Positions 1 to 6,427 of a stretch of DNA of 23,020 bases are shown in pieces. The stretch covers positions 8,846 through 31,865 of the forward strand of contig PFDS01000041.1 in the NCBI GenBank assembly GCA_002772605.1, given 5' to 3'. The position numbers and the translations under genes are program-made. The notes beneath the pieces were generated by a model. It searched no databases. It was not told the DNA's origin and saw only the letters and a program-made list of their open reading frames with translations. The stretch is from Candidatus Peregrinibacteria bacterium CG10_big_fil_rev_8_21_14_0_10_49_16. GTDB taxonomy: Bacteria > Patescibacteriota > Gracilibacteria > Peribacterales > Peribacteraceae. Within the stretch, counting starts at the first letter, position 1; every line of letters starts with the position of its first letter.

Positions 1-116
1 GTCAGCAGAATGCCCAAAGAGTCTTGACTGGCCTCTATGGAAAGCTGATCTCGATCTTCAACAAGAGATTCGAGAACAAACGTCAGGAAGTCGAGACCGG
101 GAAGTGATGCAGACAT
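1..116 (-). CDS. khpA: KH-domain RNA-binding protein KhpA, 5' fragment
   Basis: Reading the minus strand from an ATG at 116 gives 38 codons open to the window edge; the protein begins MSASLPGLDFLTFVLESLVE and continues with a charged stretch and a beta-like ending (SQDSLGILL). This matches the opening helix of the small KH-domain protein KhpA (YlqC family), which in many bacteria lies directly after rpsP and binds RNA, often with KhpB. The gene starts 11 bp after the rpsP stop on the same strand, so it is probably co-transcribed with it. The KH GxxG loop lies beyond the window. The identification rests on the short N-terminus plus the classic rpsP-khpA order. Confidence 0.72.
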   Translation of the reverse strand, partial: MSASLPGLDFLTFVLESLVEDRDQLSIEASQDSLGILL

Positions 117-127
117 GATGAAAAAAG

Positions 128-460
128 TTAAGATGCAGGAGCATCACCAGCTGGAGCAGCCTCCTCATCACCACCTTTTCTCTTCCGTCTGTGAACATAC
201 TTTTTCACATACTTCTGCGCTTCCTGTACTCCTCCTTTCACAAGCAAACGCGCAACCGTGCCACTCGGTACAGCGCCATGCTGTAACCAATGACGCACAC
301 GCTCTTCTTTGATCTCCCACACAGATGGATTGCGATCCTGAAGATAGTATCCGAGGATCTCAATAAAACGACCCTTCACAGGCCATTTCTTCTCTGCAAC
401 AACAACCCGATAGGTCGGGATGCTGTTTCTGCCAGTTCGCTGCAAGCGGAGCATAAGCAT
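128..460 (-). CDS. rpsP: 30S ribosomal protein S16
   Basis: This 110-residue protein is bS16, a small-subunit assembly protein that binds 16S rRNA. The start MLMLRLQRTGRNSIPTYRVV and the following segment RFIEILGYY are family hallmarks. The ATG at 460 is preferred because it puts the S16 signature at the very N-terminus and because a -10-like TACACT lies 6 nt upstream. An ATG at 454 would also work, while an upstream in-frame start at 556 would add unrelated residues. After the S16 core the chain continues with a basic, then acidic and Ala-rich tail (KKYVHRRKRKGG...APAS), longer than in the short E. coli type. khpA follows 11 bp downstream. No Shine-Dalgarno is visible. Confidence 0.95.
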   Translation of the reverse strand: MLMLRLQRTGRNSIPTYRVVVAEKKWPVKGRFIEILGYYLQDRNPSVWEIKEERVRHWLQHGAVPSGTVARLLVKGGVQEAQKYVKKYVHRRKRKGGDEEAAPAGDAPAS

Positions 461-466
461 GCGCAA

Positions 467-494
467 AGTGTACAAATATTCGCAAAAAGAGCAA
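467..494 (-). promoter_or_regulatory. Candidate leaderless promoter of rpsP
   Basis: On the minus strand TTGCTC (494-489) and TACACT (472-467) are separated by 16 bp, and the -10 hexamer ends 6 nt before the rpsP ATG at 460. If used, transcription would begin at or within a base of the start codon. The perfect hairpin at 495-520 abuts the -35 side. The -35 is only a partial match to TTGACA. Confidence 0.45.
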
Positions 495-520
495 GGGACG
501 TCGCTTACGAGCGACGTCCC
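495..520. repeat. Perfect 11-bp-arm inverted repeat between rpsP and the SLH gene
   Basis: GGGACGTCGCT (495-505) and AGCGACGTCCC (510-520) are exact reverse complements around a 4-base loop. The element sits between two divergent genes, directly upstream of the candidate rpsP -35. On the minus strand it is followed by a short T-rich run (TCTTTTT), so it could also act as a terminator of leftward transcription. A protein operator or a dispersed palindromic repeat are alternatives. Confidence 0.7.
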
Positions 521-602
521 AAGCCCTAAAACAAGAGTTTTTCTAGGAAATACCAATATTGTCTATTGCATTCTTGTGGCCATGCGTTGCATCCTATCGT
601 AT

Positions 603-2015
603 ATGAAAATTACACACTCACTCTTTTTCCTTGGCTTCGGTTTCGCCATCGGGGCCGCTACCGTTCACGGTTCATCACTCCTCGGATCCGCACTATTTCC
701 GGATGTCCCGACAGGTGCATACTTCGATGCAGCAATTGGTGAACTCTACAATAAAGGGGTTATTACGGGACACGATGACGGCACATTTCGCCCAAATGAC
801 TTTGTGACGCGCGGACAAGTTGCCGTGATGTTTCAGCGGTTTATGAATGGAGGACTCGTTGTGTCGCAGAATACGACTGTCGCAGATCAAGACAGCTCCC
901 GATCAACGCGTGCACGTTCTTCATCCAGTACAAGTAGTTCTTCTAATCTGACAGCCAACATTATTGCAGAAACGACCATTTCCTTCACAAAGGAAGCTCT
1001 CAACATCCCGGAAAAAGGGCAAGAAATTTCCATGATTATTGCACGTACCGGACAACTGCCTGCAACGACAGTGGAGTACCACACAGAGAGCGCCACCGCT
1101 AAAGAGAACAGTGATTTCCTTGCGGGTCACGGCACACTTTCCTTTGATAAAGATGAAGATAGCCAAATGCTTACCATCTACATTAAAGACGATGAACTGA
1201 ATGAAGGAAGCGAAACCTTCTACATTACCTTGAAGAATCCTGATACAAATGCAACTATCGGTACCATAGAGCGCATAGCAGTTACCATTCTCGATGATGA
1301 AGATCCATTGGGAACAAATGTCGTACTGGACGGAAAAAGTTCTCAAGGAACATTCGCATTCAGTGCGTTGGAGTATGGATTCGCAGAATCCGGAGGGACC
1401 GCCTACGTCACCGTGCTACGCACAGACAATGGTACCGAAGCAGCAACAGTCACGTACGATACGAGCAACAGTACTGCCGTTGAAGGAAAAAATTTCAAAG
1501 ATGCAAAAGGCACGCTGGAATTTGCAGCAGGGGAAAAGGAGAAAACATTCCCCATTACTGTGGTGGACGATGATACCATCGGAGGAAATCTGTCTGCATT
1601 CCTCTATATACGAGACAATGGAAAAATCCTCACGAAATCTTCATTCATCATCGTTGATGATGAAGCAAGTGAATACACCGCTGGAAAGTTCAAATTCGAA
1701 GAAGCAGACTACGACATTCAGGAAGGGGAGAGAGCAGACATTATTATCTTCCGGCTTAGTGGCGGAAAAGGTGATGTTACTGTGGATTACGCCACGAGTG
1801 CAGGGTCGGCAAGTCCTGGTTCTGACTATTCCGAAACGTCCGGCACCATGAAGTTCAAGGATGGTGAAATTAAAAAATCATTCTCAGTGCTCACAAAAAC
1901 GGATAGTAATGCCGGATCAGAACCAATCGAAACAGTCACCATACAACTATCCAATGCCACAGGTGAGGCCATCACTACATACCCGGACATTGCTATTCTC
2001 AATATTCACGACTAG
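603..2015 (+). CDS. Secreted surface protein with one SLH and three Calx-beta domains
   Basis: From the ATG at 603 the product is 470 residues. Residues 1-23 form a signal-peptide-like N-terminus (MKITHSLFFLGFGFAIGAAT). Residues 31-83 form one S-layer homology domain, with FPDVPTGAYFDAAI, GVITGHDDGTFRPND and VTRGQVAVMF. A Ser-rich linker follows at about 94-115. Three Calx-beta modules occupy about 120-230, 245-345 and 355-470, each with the DYxxxxGTLxFxxGE-like strand pattern and Asp-rich ends such as ILDDEDP. Calx-beta modules bind calcium and occur in adhesins; SLH domains anchor to wall polymers, usually as three copies, so a single one is notable. Earlier in-frame starts (582, 576) would lengthen the region before the signal peptide. 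Its TAG stop overlaps the convergent glycosyltransferase stop within the same CTAG. The exact surface role is unknown. Confidence 0.85.
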   Translation: MKITHSLFFLGFGFAIGAATVHGSSLLGSALFPDVPTGAYFDAAIGELYNKGVITGHDDGTFRPNDFVTRGQVAVMFQRFMNGGLVVSQNTTVADQDSSRSTRARSSSSTSSSSNLTANIIAETTISFTKEALNIPEKGQEISMIIARTGQLPATTVEYHTESATAKENSDFLAGHGTLSFDKDEDSQMLTIYIKDDELNEGSETFYITLKNPDTNATIGTIERIAVTILDDEDPLGTNVVLDGKSSQGTFAFSALEYGFAESGGTAYVTVLRTDNGTEAATVTYDTSNSTAVEGKNFKDAKGTLEFAAGEKEKTFPITVVDDDTIGGNLSAFLYIRDNGKILTKSSFIIVDDEASEYTAGKFKFEEADYDIQEGERADIIIFRLSGGKGDVTVDYATSAGSASPGSDYSETSGTMKFKDGEIKKSFSVLTKTDSNAGSEPIETVTIQLSNATGEAITTYPDIAILNIHD

Positions 2016-3043
2016 CACAAGCAACACACTGTTTCTTCCGCAACTGCCTCCCACCCCCGCTTCCACCGATCCACCGATGGGGGAGGAGGACAGTGCAGTG
2101 CATCCACAAGAGATTCCTTGGTTAGCTCAATGAACCGACCGCGGGAACCGAGAATCTCCGGAAGCGCCCCTACTCGTGGCGCAATAATGGGACAAGCACA
2201 TGCAAGTGCTTCCGCAATAGGTAATCCGAAACCTTCGTAGGATGTTGCCGTGACAAATGCTCGGGCTGTTGAATAGAGTGCTGCCACATCTGCAGTTGGC
2301 ACGGAGCGAAGAACGCGCACATGAGGTGGCAACGAATCAGGACCGGATCCTTCCCCGATGACAAGCACAAGTTCCGTATCTGCCAGATGAGATGCACAAA
2401 ATCCTTCAAGGAGAAGGGGGACATTCTTGTGCTCCTTCGCGTTACCAACATAGAGAAAAAACGGCTTCTGTAAGTTATACTTCTGACGTACAGATCGCTG
2501 CATATGCTCCGGCTGCGGCACGAATTGCGAACCGACGGCCTCGTGAATAATAGAGATCTTCTGTCGTACATCATTGCCATACATGTGTACGATGTCATCG
2601 GCAACCGTCTGACTGACTGCAATAATCTTTTTCGCTTTCGAAACTGCGTGTTGCATCACTCTGCGATAGGCAGTCCGTCGAAACATGGATGCCTCATTAG
2701 GAAAACGGTGAAGCGTGAGATCGTGAATCGTTACGACAAACGGCACCGGGCAGAGGAGGGGAACATTGAAGTGCGGTGCAAAGTAGAGATCGATATGCGC
2801 ATGGCGAATGGCGCCAGGAAGAAGCAGTTGTTCCGAAAAAGAATAGTGAGGATAGGGAGTAGATTGTAAGTTATAGATATGAGGCTGTAGGGAATGAAGC
2901 CAGTCTTCATCATCAAATCGAGTAAACAGGGTGTAGGTAATAGGATCGTTACGCTGAAGTAGCGCCTGTACCAACTCACGCGTGTAGCAGCCCAGACCAC
3001 TCTTCGTATGCGCAAACCGGCAATCGATTCCCACACGCAACAT
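2012..3043 (-). CDS. GT4-type glycosyltransferase
   Basis: This 343-residue protein has the GT-B, family-4 pattern. The N-terminal domain begins MLRVGIDCRFAHTKSGLGCY with the glycine loop that contacts the acceptor or donor. The linker region contains FFLYVGNAKEHKNVPLLLEG. The C-terminal donor-binding domain has SYEGFGLPIAEALACACPII, an intact E-x7-E motif. Such enzymes move a sugar from a nucleotide-sugar to a lipid or polysaccharide acceptor at the inner face of the membrane; the substrate cannot be read from sequence. The ATG at 3043 is chosen because homology begins there and a TATGAT -10 lies 7 nt before it; the in-frame ORF extends further upstream, but only as an extension overlapping prmC. 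It is transcribed divergently from prmC with only 18 bp between start codons. Confidence 0.88.
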   Translation of the reverse strand: MLRVGIDCRFAHTKSGLGCYTRELVQALLQRNDPITYTLFTRFDDEDWLHSLQPHIYNLQSTPYPHYSFSEQLLLPGAIRHAHIDLYFAPHFNVPLLCPVPFVVTIHDLTLHRFPNEASMFRRTAYRRVMQHAVSKAKKIIAVSQTVADDIVHMYGNDVRQKISIIHEAVGSQFVPQPEHMQRSVRQKYNLQKPFFLYVGNAKEHKNVPLLLEGFCASHLADTELVLVIGEGSGPDSLPPHVRVLRSVPTADVAALYSTARAFVTATSYEGFGLPIAEALACACPIIAPRVGALPEILGSRGRFIELTKESLVDALHCPPPPSVDRWKRGWEAVAEETVCCLC

Positions 3044-3049
3044 GTACTG

Positions 3050-3056
3050 TATCATA
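3050..3056. promoter_or_regulatory. Superimposed divergent -10 elements, glycosyltransferase/prmC
   Basis: The 13-bp palindrome CTGTATCATACAG provides TATCAT on the plus strand (3050-3055), 6 nt before the prmC ATG, and TATGAT on the minus strand (3056-3051), 7 nt before the glycosyltransferase ATG. Both genes would then be leaderless and driven from one symmetric core. The -35 regions are weak on both sides, so this rests on the -10 geometry. Confidence 0.5.
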
Positions 3057-3061
3057 CAGCA

Positions 3062-3919
3062 ATGCAAGTAGAACAAGCGGTCAAGCAAGGAAACATTGCA
3101 AGAGAAGACAGAGAGGTGCTCCTCGCACATCTCCTACAGAAAAACCGGACATGGATTCTCGCACACCCGGAATATTCCCTAAGTCCTGATCAGAAAACCA
3201 CACTCTCAAAATGGATACAGCGACGAATCAGGGGGGAACCAATCGCCTACATCACCGGAGAGAAAGCGTTCTACAATCGCACTTTTCACATCAATCCTTC
3301 TGTCCTCATCCCACGACCTTGCACAGAAAAACTCATACAAACCATTACAAAAACTATGTCTGTTTTTTCAGAGGAAAAGCAGCCTCAAAAACTACCAAAA
3401 ATTCCCTTATCGCCCTCTGAAAAAACAGACATAGTTTTTGATATCTGCACCATTGACCCCGATATTGTCAGTATAACAAAGCTCTGGTCACAGGCGATGC
3501 CTCGAACCATTGTCGACATTGGAACAGGATCAGGCTGTATCGCTGTTACCTTGGCGTGCGAATGTCCACATCTCCACATCATCGCCACAGATATCAGTCC
3601 AGATGCACTGGAAGTCGCGAAGGAGAATGCACAGAGACACGATGTTACTCACCGTATTGATTTCCGACAGGGAAATCTTCTGGAGCCTATTGCAGATCTT
3701 CCAGAACCATTTCTCCTCGTTTCCAATCCGCCCTACATCCCAGACAACGAAGAACTCGATTCCGACGTCATCGACTACGAACCGCACGAAGCACTGTTTG
3801 CAGGACCTCATGGTACAGATCTGCTCAGTACACTCCTCGTACAAGCACAAAAAAACCCTTATTGCGTTGGATACATTATTGAATGCAGAAGTGATCAAAG
3901 GCAAAAATTGACAATATAA
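3062..3919 (+). CDS. prmC: Peptide chain release factor N5-glutamine methyltransferase, with insertion and short C-terminus
   Basis: PrmC (HemK) methylates the GGQ glutamine of release factors using S-adenosylmethionine. The 285-residue product has the N-terminal helical domain (about residues 1-75), the hinge GEPIAYITGEKAFYNRTF and VLIPRPCTEKL, the SAM-binding motif IVDIGTGSGCIAV, and the catalytic VSNPPYIPD. Between the hinge and the SAM motif lies an extra segment that includes 31 codons from a palindromic element at 3348-3440. The C-terminus stops after YIIECRSDQRQKLTI, about 30 residues earlier than E. coli PrmC by remembered comparison, so the last beta-strands seem absent. All three frames close near 3908-3919, so no simple frameshift restores them. 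Start 3062 is preferred over 3008 because the earlier residues do not resemble PrmC and a -10 lies 6 nt before 3062. The protein may be functional or decaying. Confidence 0.88.
   Translation: MQVEQAVKQGNIAREDREVLLAHLLQKNRTWILAHPEYSLSPDQKTTLSKWIQRRIRGEPIAYITGEKAFYNRTFHINPSVLIPRPCTEKLIQTITKTMSVFSEEKQPQKLPKIPLSPSEKTDIVFDICTIDPDIVSITKLWSQAMPRTIVDIGTGSGCIAVTLACECPHLHIIATDISPDALEVAKENAQRHDVTHRIDFRQGNLLEPIADLPEPFLLVSNPPYIPDNEELDSDVIDYEPHEALFAGPHGTDLLSTLLVQAQKNPYCVGYIIECRSDQRQKLTI
3348..3440. repeat. 93-bp in-frame palindromic element inside prmC
   Basis: The arms at 3348-3374 and 3414-3440 are perfect 27-bp reverse complements (left arm begins CAAAAACTATGTCTG, right arm ends CAGACATAGTTTTTG) around a 39-nt spacer. 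The unit is exactly 31 codons long and keeps the reading frame. The arms encode KTMSVFSEE and SEKTDIVFD in the linker between the hinge and the SAM-binding domain. It resembles the behaviour of Rickettsia palindromic elements or MITEs. No clear target-site duplication and no second copy are seen in this window. Confidence 0.85.
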
Positions 3920-3936
3920 AACAAAGAAAGTAAAAT
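3908..3936 (+). promoter_or_regulatory. Near-consensus sigma70-type promoter at the end of prmC
   Basis: TTGACA (3908-3913, exact consensus) is followed after 17 bp by TAAAAT (3931-3936, five of six consensus bases). The -10 ends 8 nt before the ATG at 3945, so the transcript would have at most one or two leader bases. This is the best promoter match in the window. The prmC stop codon lies inside its spacer. Confidence 0.75.
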
Positions 3937-3944
3937 GTATTGAT

Positions 3945-4478
3945 ATGCCGCGGAATGACATTCATGGATGCGACTTTACAATCCTCAGACCAGAGGAGAC
4001 CGGCATGCACACTTTCCTGGAAAAACCCACGGACTACAACGCACACGTTGATGGTTGGCTCGACTACGTACGCGCGGAAGTGGAAGATGTTGCCCGTCTC
4101 TACGAGATCCCTCTCCATGTTAATGATCACCAGCTCACCGACATTCTTCCTAATTATCGAGCAACACGGTGGGTGGAAGACACAGATATACTCACTATTG
4201 TCGATCCAAAAGGGTACGCAATCGAATACATTGAAAAGCGTATGAAGAAGAATCCTATTATGCGTACAGTTATTGGATTCTCTGCCATAGAAACACGCGA
4301 CGCGCTCCTACACTTTTTTGCACAATATCAAATTCCCATCGTTGCCACCAAACACATGACAGTTGCCCGCATCCTGACAATTCAACTAAATGAAGAAGAA
4401 CGGGTACGCGAGGTTATGACGAAAGCACTACTATTTGGCTCAACTAATCCTCCAGCCTCTCGCCCCATTTCAACTTAG
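3945..4478 (+). CDS. Hypothetical protein, 177 residues
   Basis: I do not recognise a family. The protein is soluble-looking, with no signal peptide or membrane segment. It is rich in charged and aromatic residues in its first half (FLEKPTDYNAHVDGWLDY, LYEIPLHVNDHQLTDILP). The second half looks alpha/beta, with strands such as VIGFSAIE and IPIVATKH alternating with helices (TRDALLHFFAQY, EEERVREVMTKALLF). The start is supported by an almost perfect promoter whose -10 lies 8 nt upstream. It follows prmC by 25 bp and its 3' end overlaps the convergent nadK by 35 bp. Sustained coding character across 177 codons and the promoter argue for a real gene. Function is unknown; a regulatory or nucleotide-binding role would be speculation. 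Confidence 0.75.
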   Translation: MPRNDIHGCDFTILRPEETGMHTFLEKPTDYNAHVDGWLDYVRAEVEDVARLYEIPLHVNDHQLTDILPNYRATRWVEDTDILTIVDPKGYAIEYIEKRMKKNPIMRTVIGFSAIETRDALLHFFAQYQIPIVATKHMTVARILTIQLNEEERVREVMTKALLFGSTNPPASRPIST

Positions 4479-5331
4479 AACGAAGCGTGGCAAAGAACAT
4501 ATCCTTTTTGTGACGAAGAAATTTCACCGTGGTTCCATTCATCCATGTCATGACACGGTCCTCATTTTCCAAAGCCAGATATGTCTGTCCATCAAGCGTC
4601 AAACTCAGTTGTATATCCATAAACCGGTTAGGACGAGGCAGAACCTCAACAACCACTTTCTGCTTCCCAGGAATCACAAGAGGTTTTTGACTAAAACTAT
4701 GCGGATTCAGTGGGGTCAAAATCGTGGCGGTAAGTTGTGGATGCACAATAGGACCTCCGGCAGCGAGAGAGTACGCTGTTGATCCTGTAGGTGTGGATAT
4801 AATGATCCCATCTGCGTGAAACGTCGTGAGATGTTCCCCCTCAACGGTTGTAGACAGGTCAACCAATCGTGCAATGGCACCCTGGGAAATGACCGCATCG
4901 TTCAGCACATGCCCGTTAAAAAGCACTTCTTTTCCACGATGCACTGTCACATGAAGCAAAGCACGCTCATCCAATGCTCCCTCCCCATTCAACAGAGCAG
5001 GAAGAGCCTGCTTCACATCATCACTATGAATTTCTGTTAAGAATCCCACAGAACCACGATCAATGCTCACAATGGGAACGGTAAAATCCGTAAGTTCACG
5101 CACGGCACGAAGGATTGTCCCATCTCCGCCAATCACGAGGAGGAGATCGATTCTCTCATTTGTACGTAATGCAGCGTACTCCTTCGCACAAGAAAGACCT
5201 TCCATACGCTCCGCATCCACTCTCACCTCAATACCCAATGGACAGAGAACACCCAAAACATCCTGGATAACCGCATCCTTCTTATCGAAATCGGACTTCA
5301 CGGTCAGGCCAACGCATCGGTACATCGTCAT
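4444..5331 (-). CDS. nadK: NAD kinase
   Basis: NAD kinase phosphorylates NAD to NADP and is the cell's route to NADP(H). The 295-residue length is typical. The diagnostic IGGDGTILRA motif is at about residues 67-76, GSVGFLTE follows, NDAVI lies mid-protein, and the glycine-rich C-terminal signature HADGIIISTPTGSTAYSLAA is intact. The ATG at 5331 overlaps the stop of the upstream glycosyltransferase by four bases (ATGA), suggesting translational coupling. The 3' end overlaps the convergent hypothetical gene by 35 bp. Its NADP product may matter for the possibly NADP-using GAPDH encoded nearby, though that link is inference. Confidence 0.96.
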   Translation of the reverse strand: MTMYRCVGLTVKSDFDKKDAVIQDVLGVLCPLGIEVRVDAERMEGLSCAKEYAALRTNERIDLLLVIGGDGTILRAVRELTDFTVPIVSIDRGSVGFLTEIHSDDVKQALPALLNGEGALDERALLHVTVHRGKEVLFNGHVLNDAVISQGAIARLVDLSTTVEGEHLTTFHADGIIISTPTGSTAYSLAAGGPIVHPQLTATILTPLNPHSFSQKPLVIPGKQKVVVEVLPRPNRFMDIQLSLTLDGQTYLALENEDRVMTWMNGTTVKFLRHKKDMFFATLRSKLKWGERLED

Positions 5332-6404
5332 ATGGAAAGCGTACTCGATTCACAGATTTTCTCAACGGTGCGTTCCCAGGAAAATTGTGTTGCGCGCTCC
5401 CGGCCTTTTTGTACGAGTGTTTCGCGCAATCGCCCATCAGACAGGAGCACTGCCAAACCATGCCGGATAGATGACACATCCTCCGGATCAACGACCAATG
5501 CCGCATCACCGGCAATCTCTCTCAGGCTGCCACGTTCAGAGGTGAGCACAGGAACACTGCAGACAAATGCATCAAGTACAGGAAAGCCAAACCCCTCATA
5601 TAGGGAAGGAAATGCTAGTAGAGTGCTTGACTGAAGCAATTCCTGCATCTCTTTCATAGACACGTATCCCATCCACCGTACACGAGGCGTTTCCTGCGCT
5701 GCACGCACGATAGCCGAGTCACTCCACCCGCGACCGCCAACAAGGATCAGTTCCACATCAGTATCAAGTTGAGAGAAGGCTTCAATCAGCCGCAACTGAT
5801 TCTTCCGTGGACACAGTGTGCCAATACAAAGAATCCTTGCTTTTCCCTCTCCCTGCAGTCGTGGTGTAAGGGGAGGGGCCGCCCGCAGGCTTACTGTGGG
5901 TCCTGCTCCCACAACCATAACCTTCTTCTCCTGAACAAAAGGACACTTTTCAAGGAGGTCTCTCTTTGTGGATTCACTCACTGTACAAATACAATATGCA
6001 TTTCGCAGACATCGCCTGAGAAGCAGCCGCTCAATCCACTGTGCTCTCCTGCTATGCGGTTCACTGCGAAACGCAATGAGATCATGTACCACAGGAATGG
6101 AACGGATATGACTCGGAACACATGCCGGAATAATGTAGCTCGTTGGACTGATATAGACAGTTTCTACTGGTTGATAACGCAGAAAGTTCCATACGGAAAC
6201 ATGCCAGAACATACTACGACAAAACTGCCGCACATGCACAGTATCCGTATGCCAGCATTCAGGCACGGGACTATCCGTAAGGAGAAGGAGGGGAATACCT
6301 TTCTTCACACATGCGGATACAACGTGCTTCACCCACATACCTTTTCCTGTGGGAAAGGATGCAACCGCCTCACGAACATCAACGAGAAGTGCATTCATAC
6401 GCAT
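5328..6404 (-). CDS. GT4-type glycosyltransferase (second copy)
   Basis: This 358-residue GT-B enzyme has an N-terminal domain with PVVHDLIAFRSEPHSRRAQ and CTVSESTKRDLLE, the interdomain motif ILCIGTLCPRKNQLRLIEAF, and a donor-site motif FPSLYEGFGFPVLDAF. In that motif the second acidic residue of E-x7-E is Asp rather than Glu. It presumably adds a sugar to an envelope glycan; donor and acceptor are unknown. Start 6404 is chosen over the ATG at 6398 because TACAAT lies 8 nt upstream. It forms a coupled pair with nadK. Residues near SLRAAPPLTPRLQGEGKA, between the two Rossmann domains, look like a read-through of a dispersed GC-rich repeat. It diverges from the membrane-protein gene at 6428. 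Confidence 0.87.
   Translation of the reverse strand: MRMNALLVDVREAVASFPTGKGMWVKHVVSACVKKGIPLLLLTDSPVPECWHTDTVHVRQFCRSMFWHVSVWNFLRYQPVETVYISPTSYIIPACVPSHIRSIPVVHDLIAFRSEPHSRRAQWIERLLLRRCLRNAYCICTVSESTKRDLLEKCPFVQEKKVMVVGAGPTVSLRAAPPLTPRLQGEGKARILCIGTLCPRKNQLRLIEAFSQLDTDVELILVGGRGWSDSAIVRAAQETPRVRWMGYVSMKEMQELLQSSTLLAFPSLYEGFGFPVLDAFVCSVPVLTSERGSLREIAGDAALVVDPEDVSSIRHGLAVLLSDGRLRETLVQKGRERATQFSWERTVEKICESSTLSI
5845..5877. repeat. REP-like G/C-rich inverted repeat inside the glycosyltransferase gene
   Basis: CCCTCTCC (5845-5852) can pair with GGGGAGGG (5870-5877) with one G-T wobble, leaving a 17-nt loop. On the coding strand it is read as PPLTPRLQGEG. Peptides of the PLTPxLxxxG type are common where intergenic REP-like repeats have been read as protein. 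The segment lies in the interdomain linker and keeps frame. Confidence 0.4.
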
Positions 6405-6411
6405 TCTGTGG

Positions 6412-6418
6412 TATTGTA
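6412..6418. promoter_or_regulatory. Superimposed divergent -10 elements, glycosyltransferase/membrane protein
   Basis: TATTGT on the plus strand (6412-6417) lies 10 nt before the ATG at 6428. TACAAT on the minus strand (6418-6413) lies 8 nt before the ATG at 6404. The two hexamers occupy the same seven bases. No good -35 is seen on either side. Both mRNAs would have leaders of only about 0-4 nt. Confidence 0.4.
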
Positions 6419-6427
6419 CCTGAGCTT

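Noticed and set aside
3008..3061. Upstream start (3008) for prmC
   Set aside because: The 18 added residues do not look like PrmC and would run into the glycosyltransferase start; the -10 at 3050-3055 favours 3062.
3890..3945. Frameshift joining prmC to the following gene
   Set aside because: All three frames close between 3908 and 3919, and the downstream gene has its own near-consensus promoter and start; its sequence does not resemble the PrmC C-terminus.
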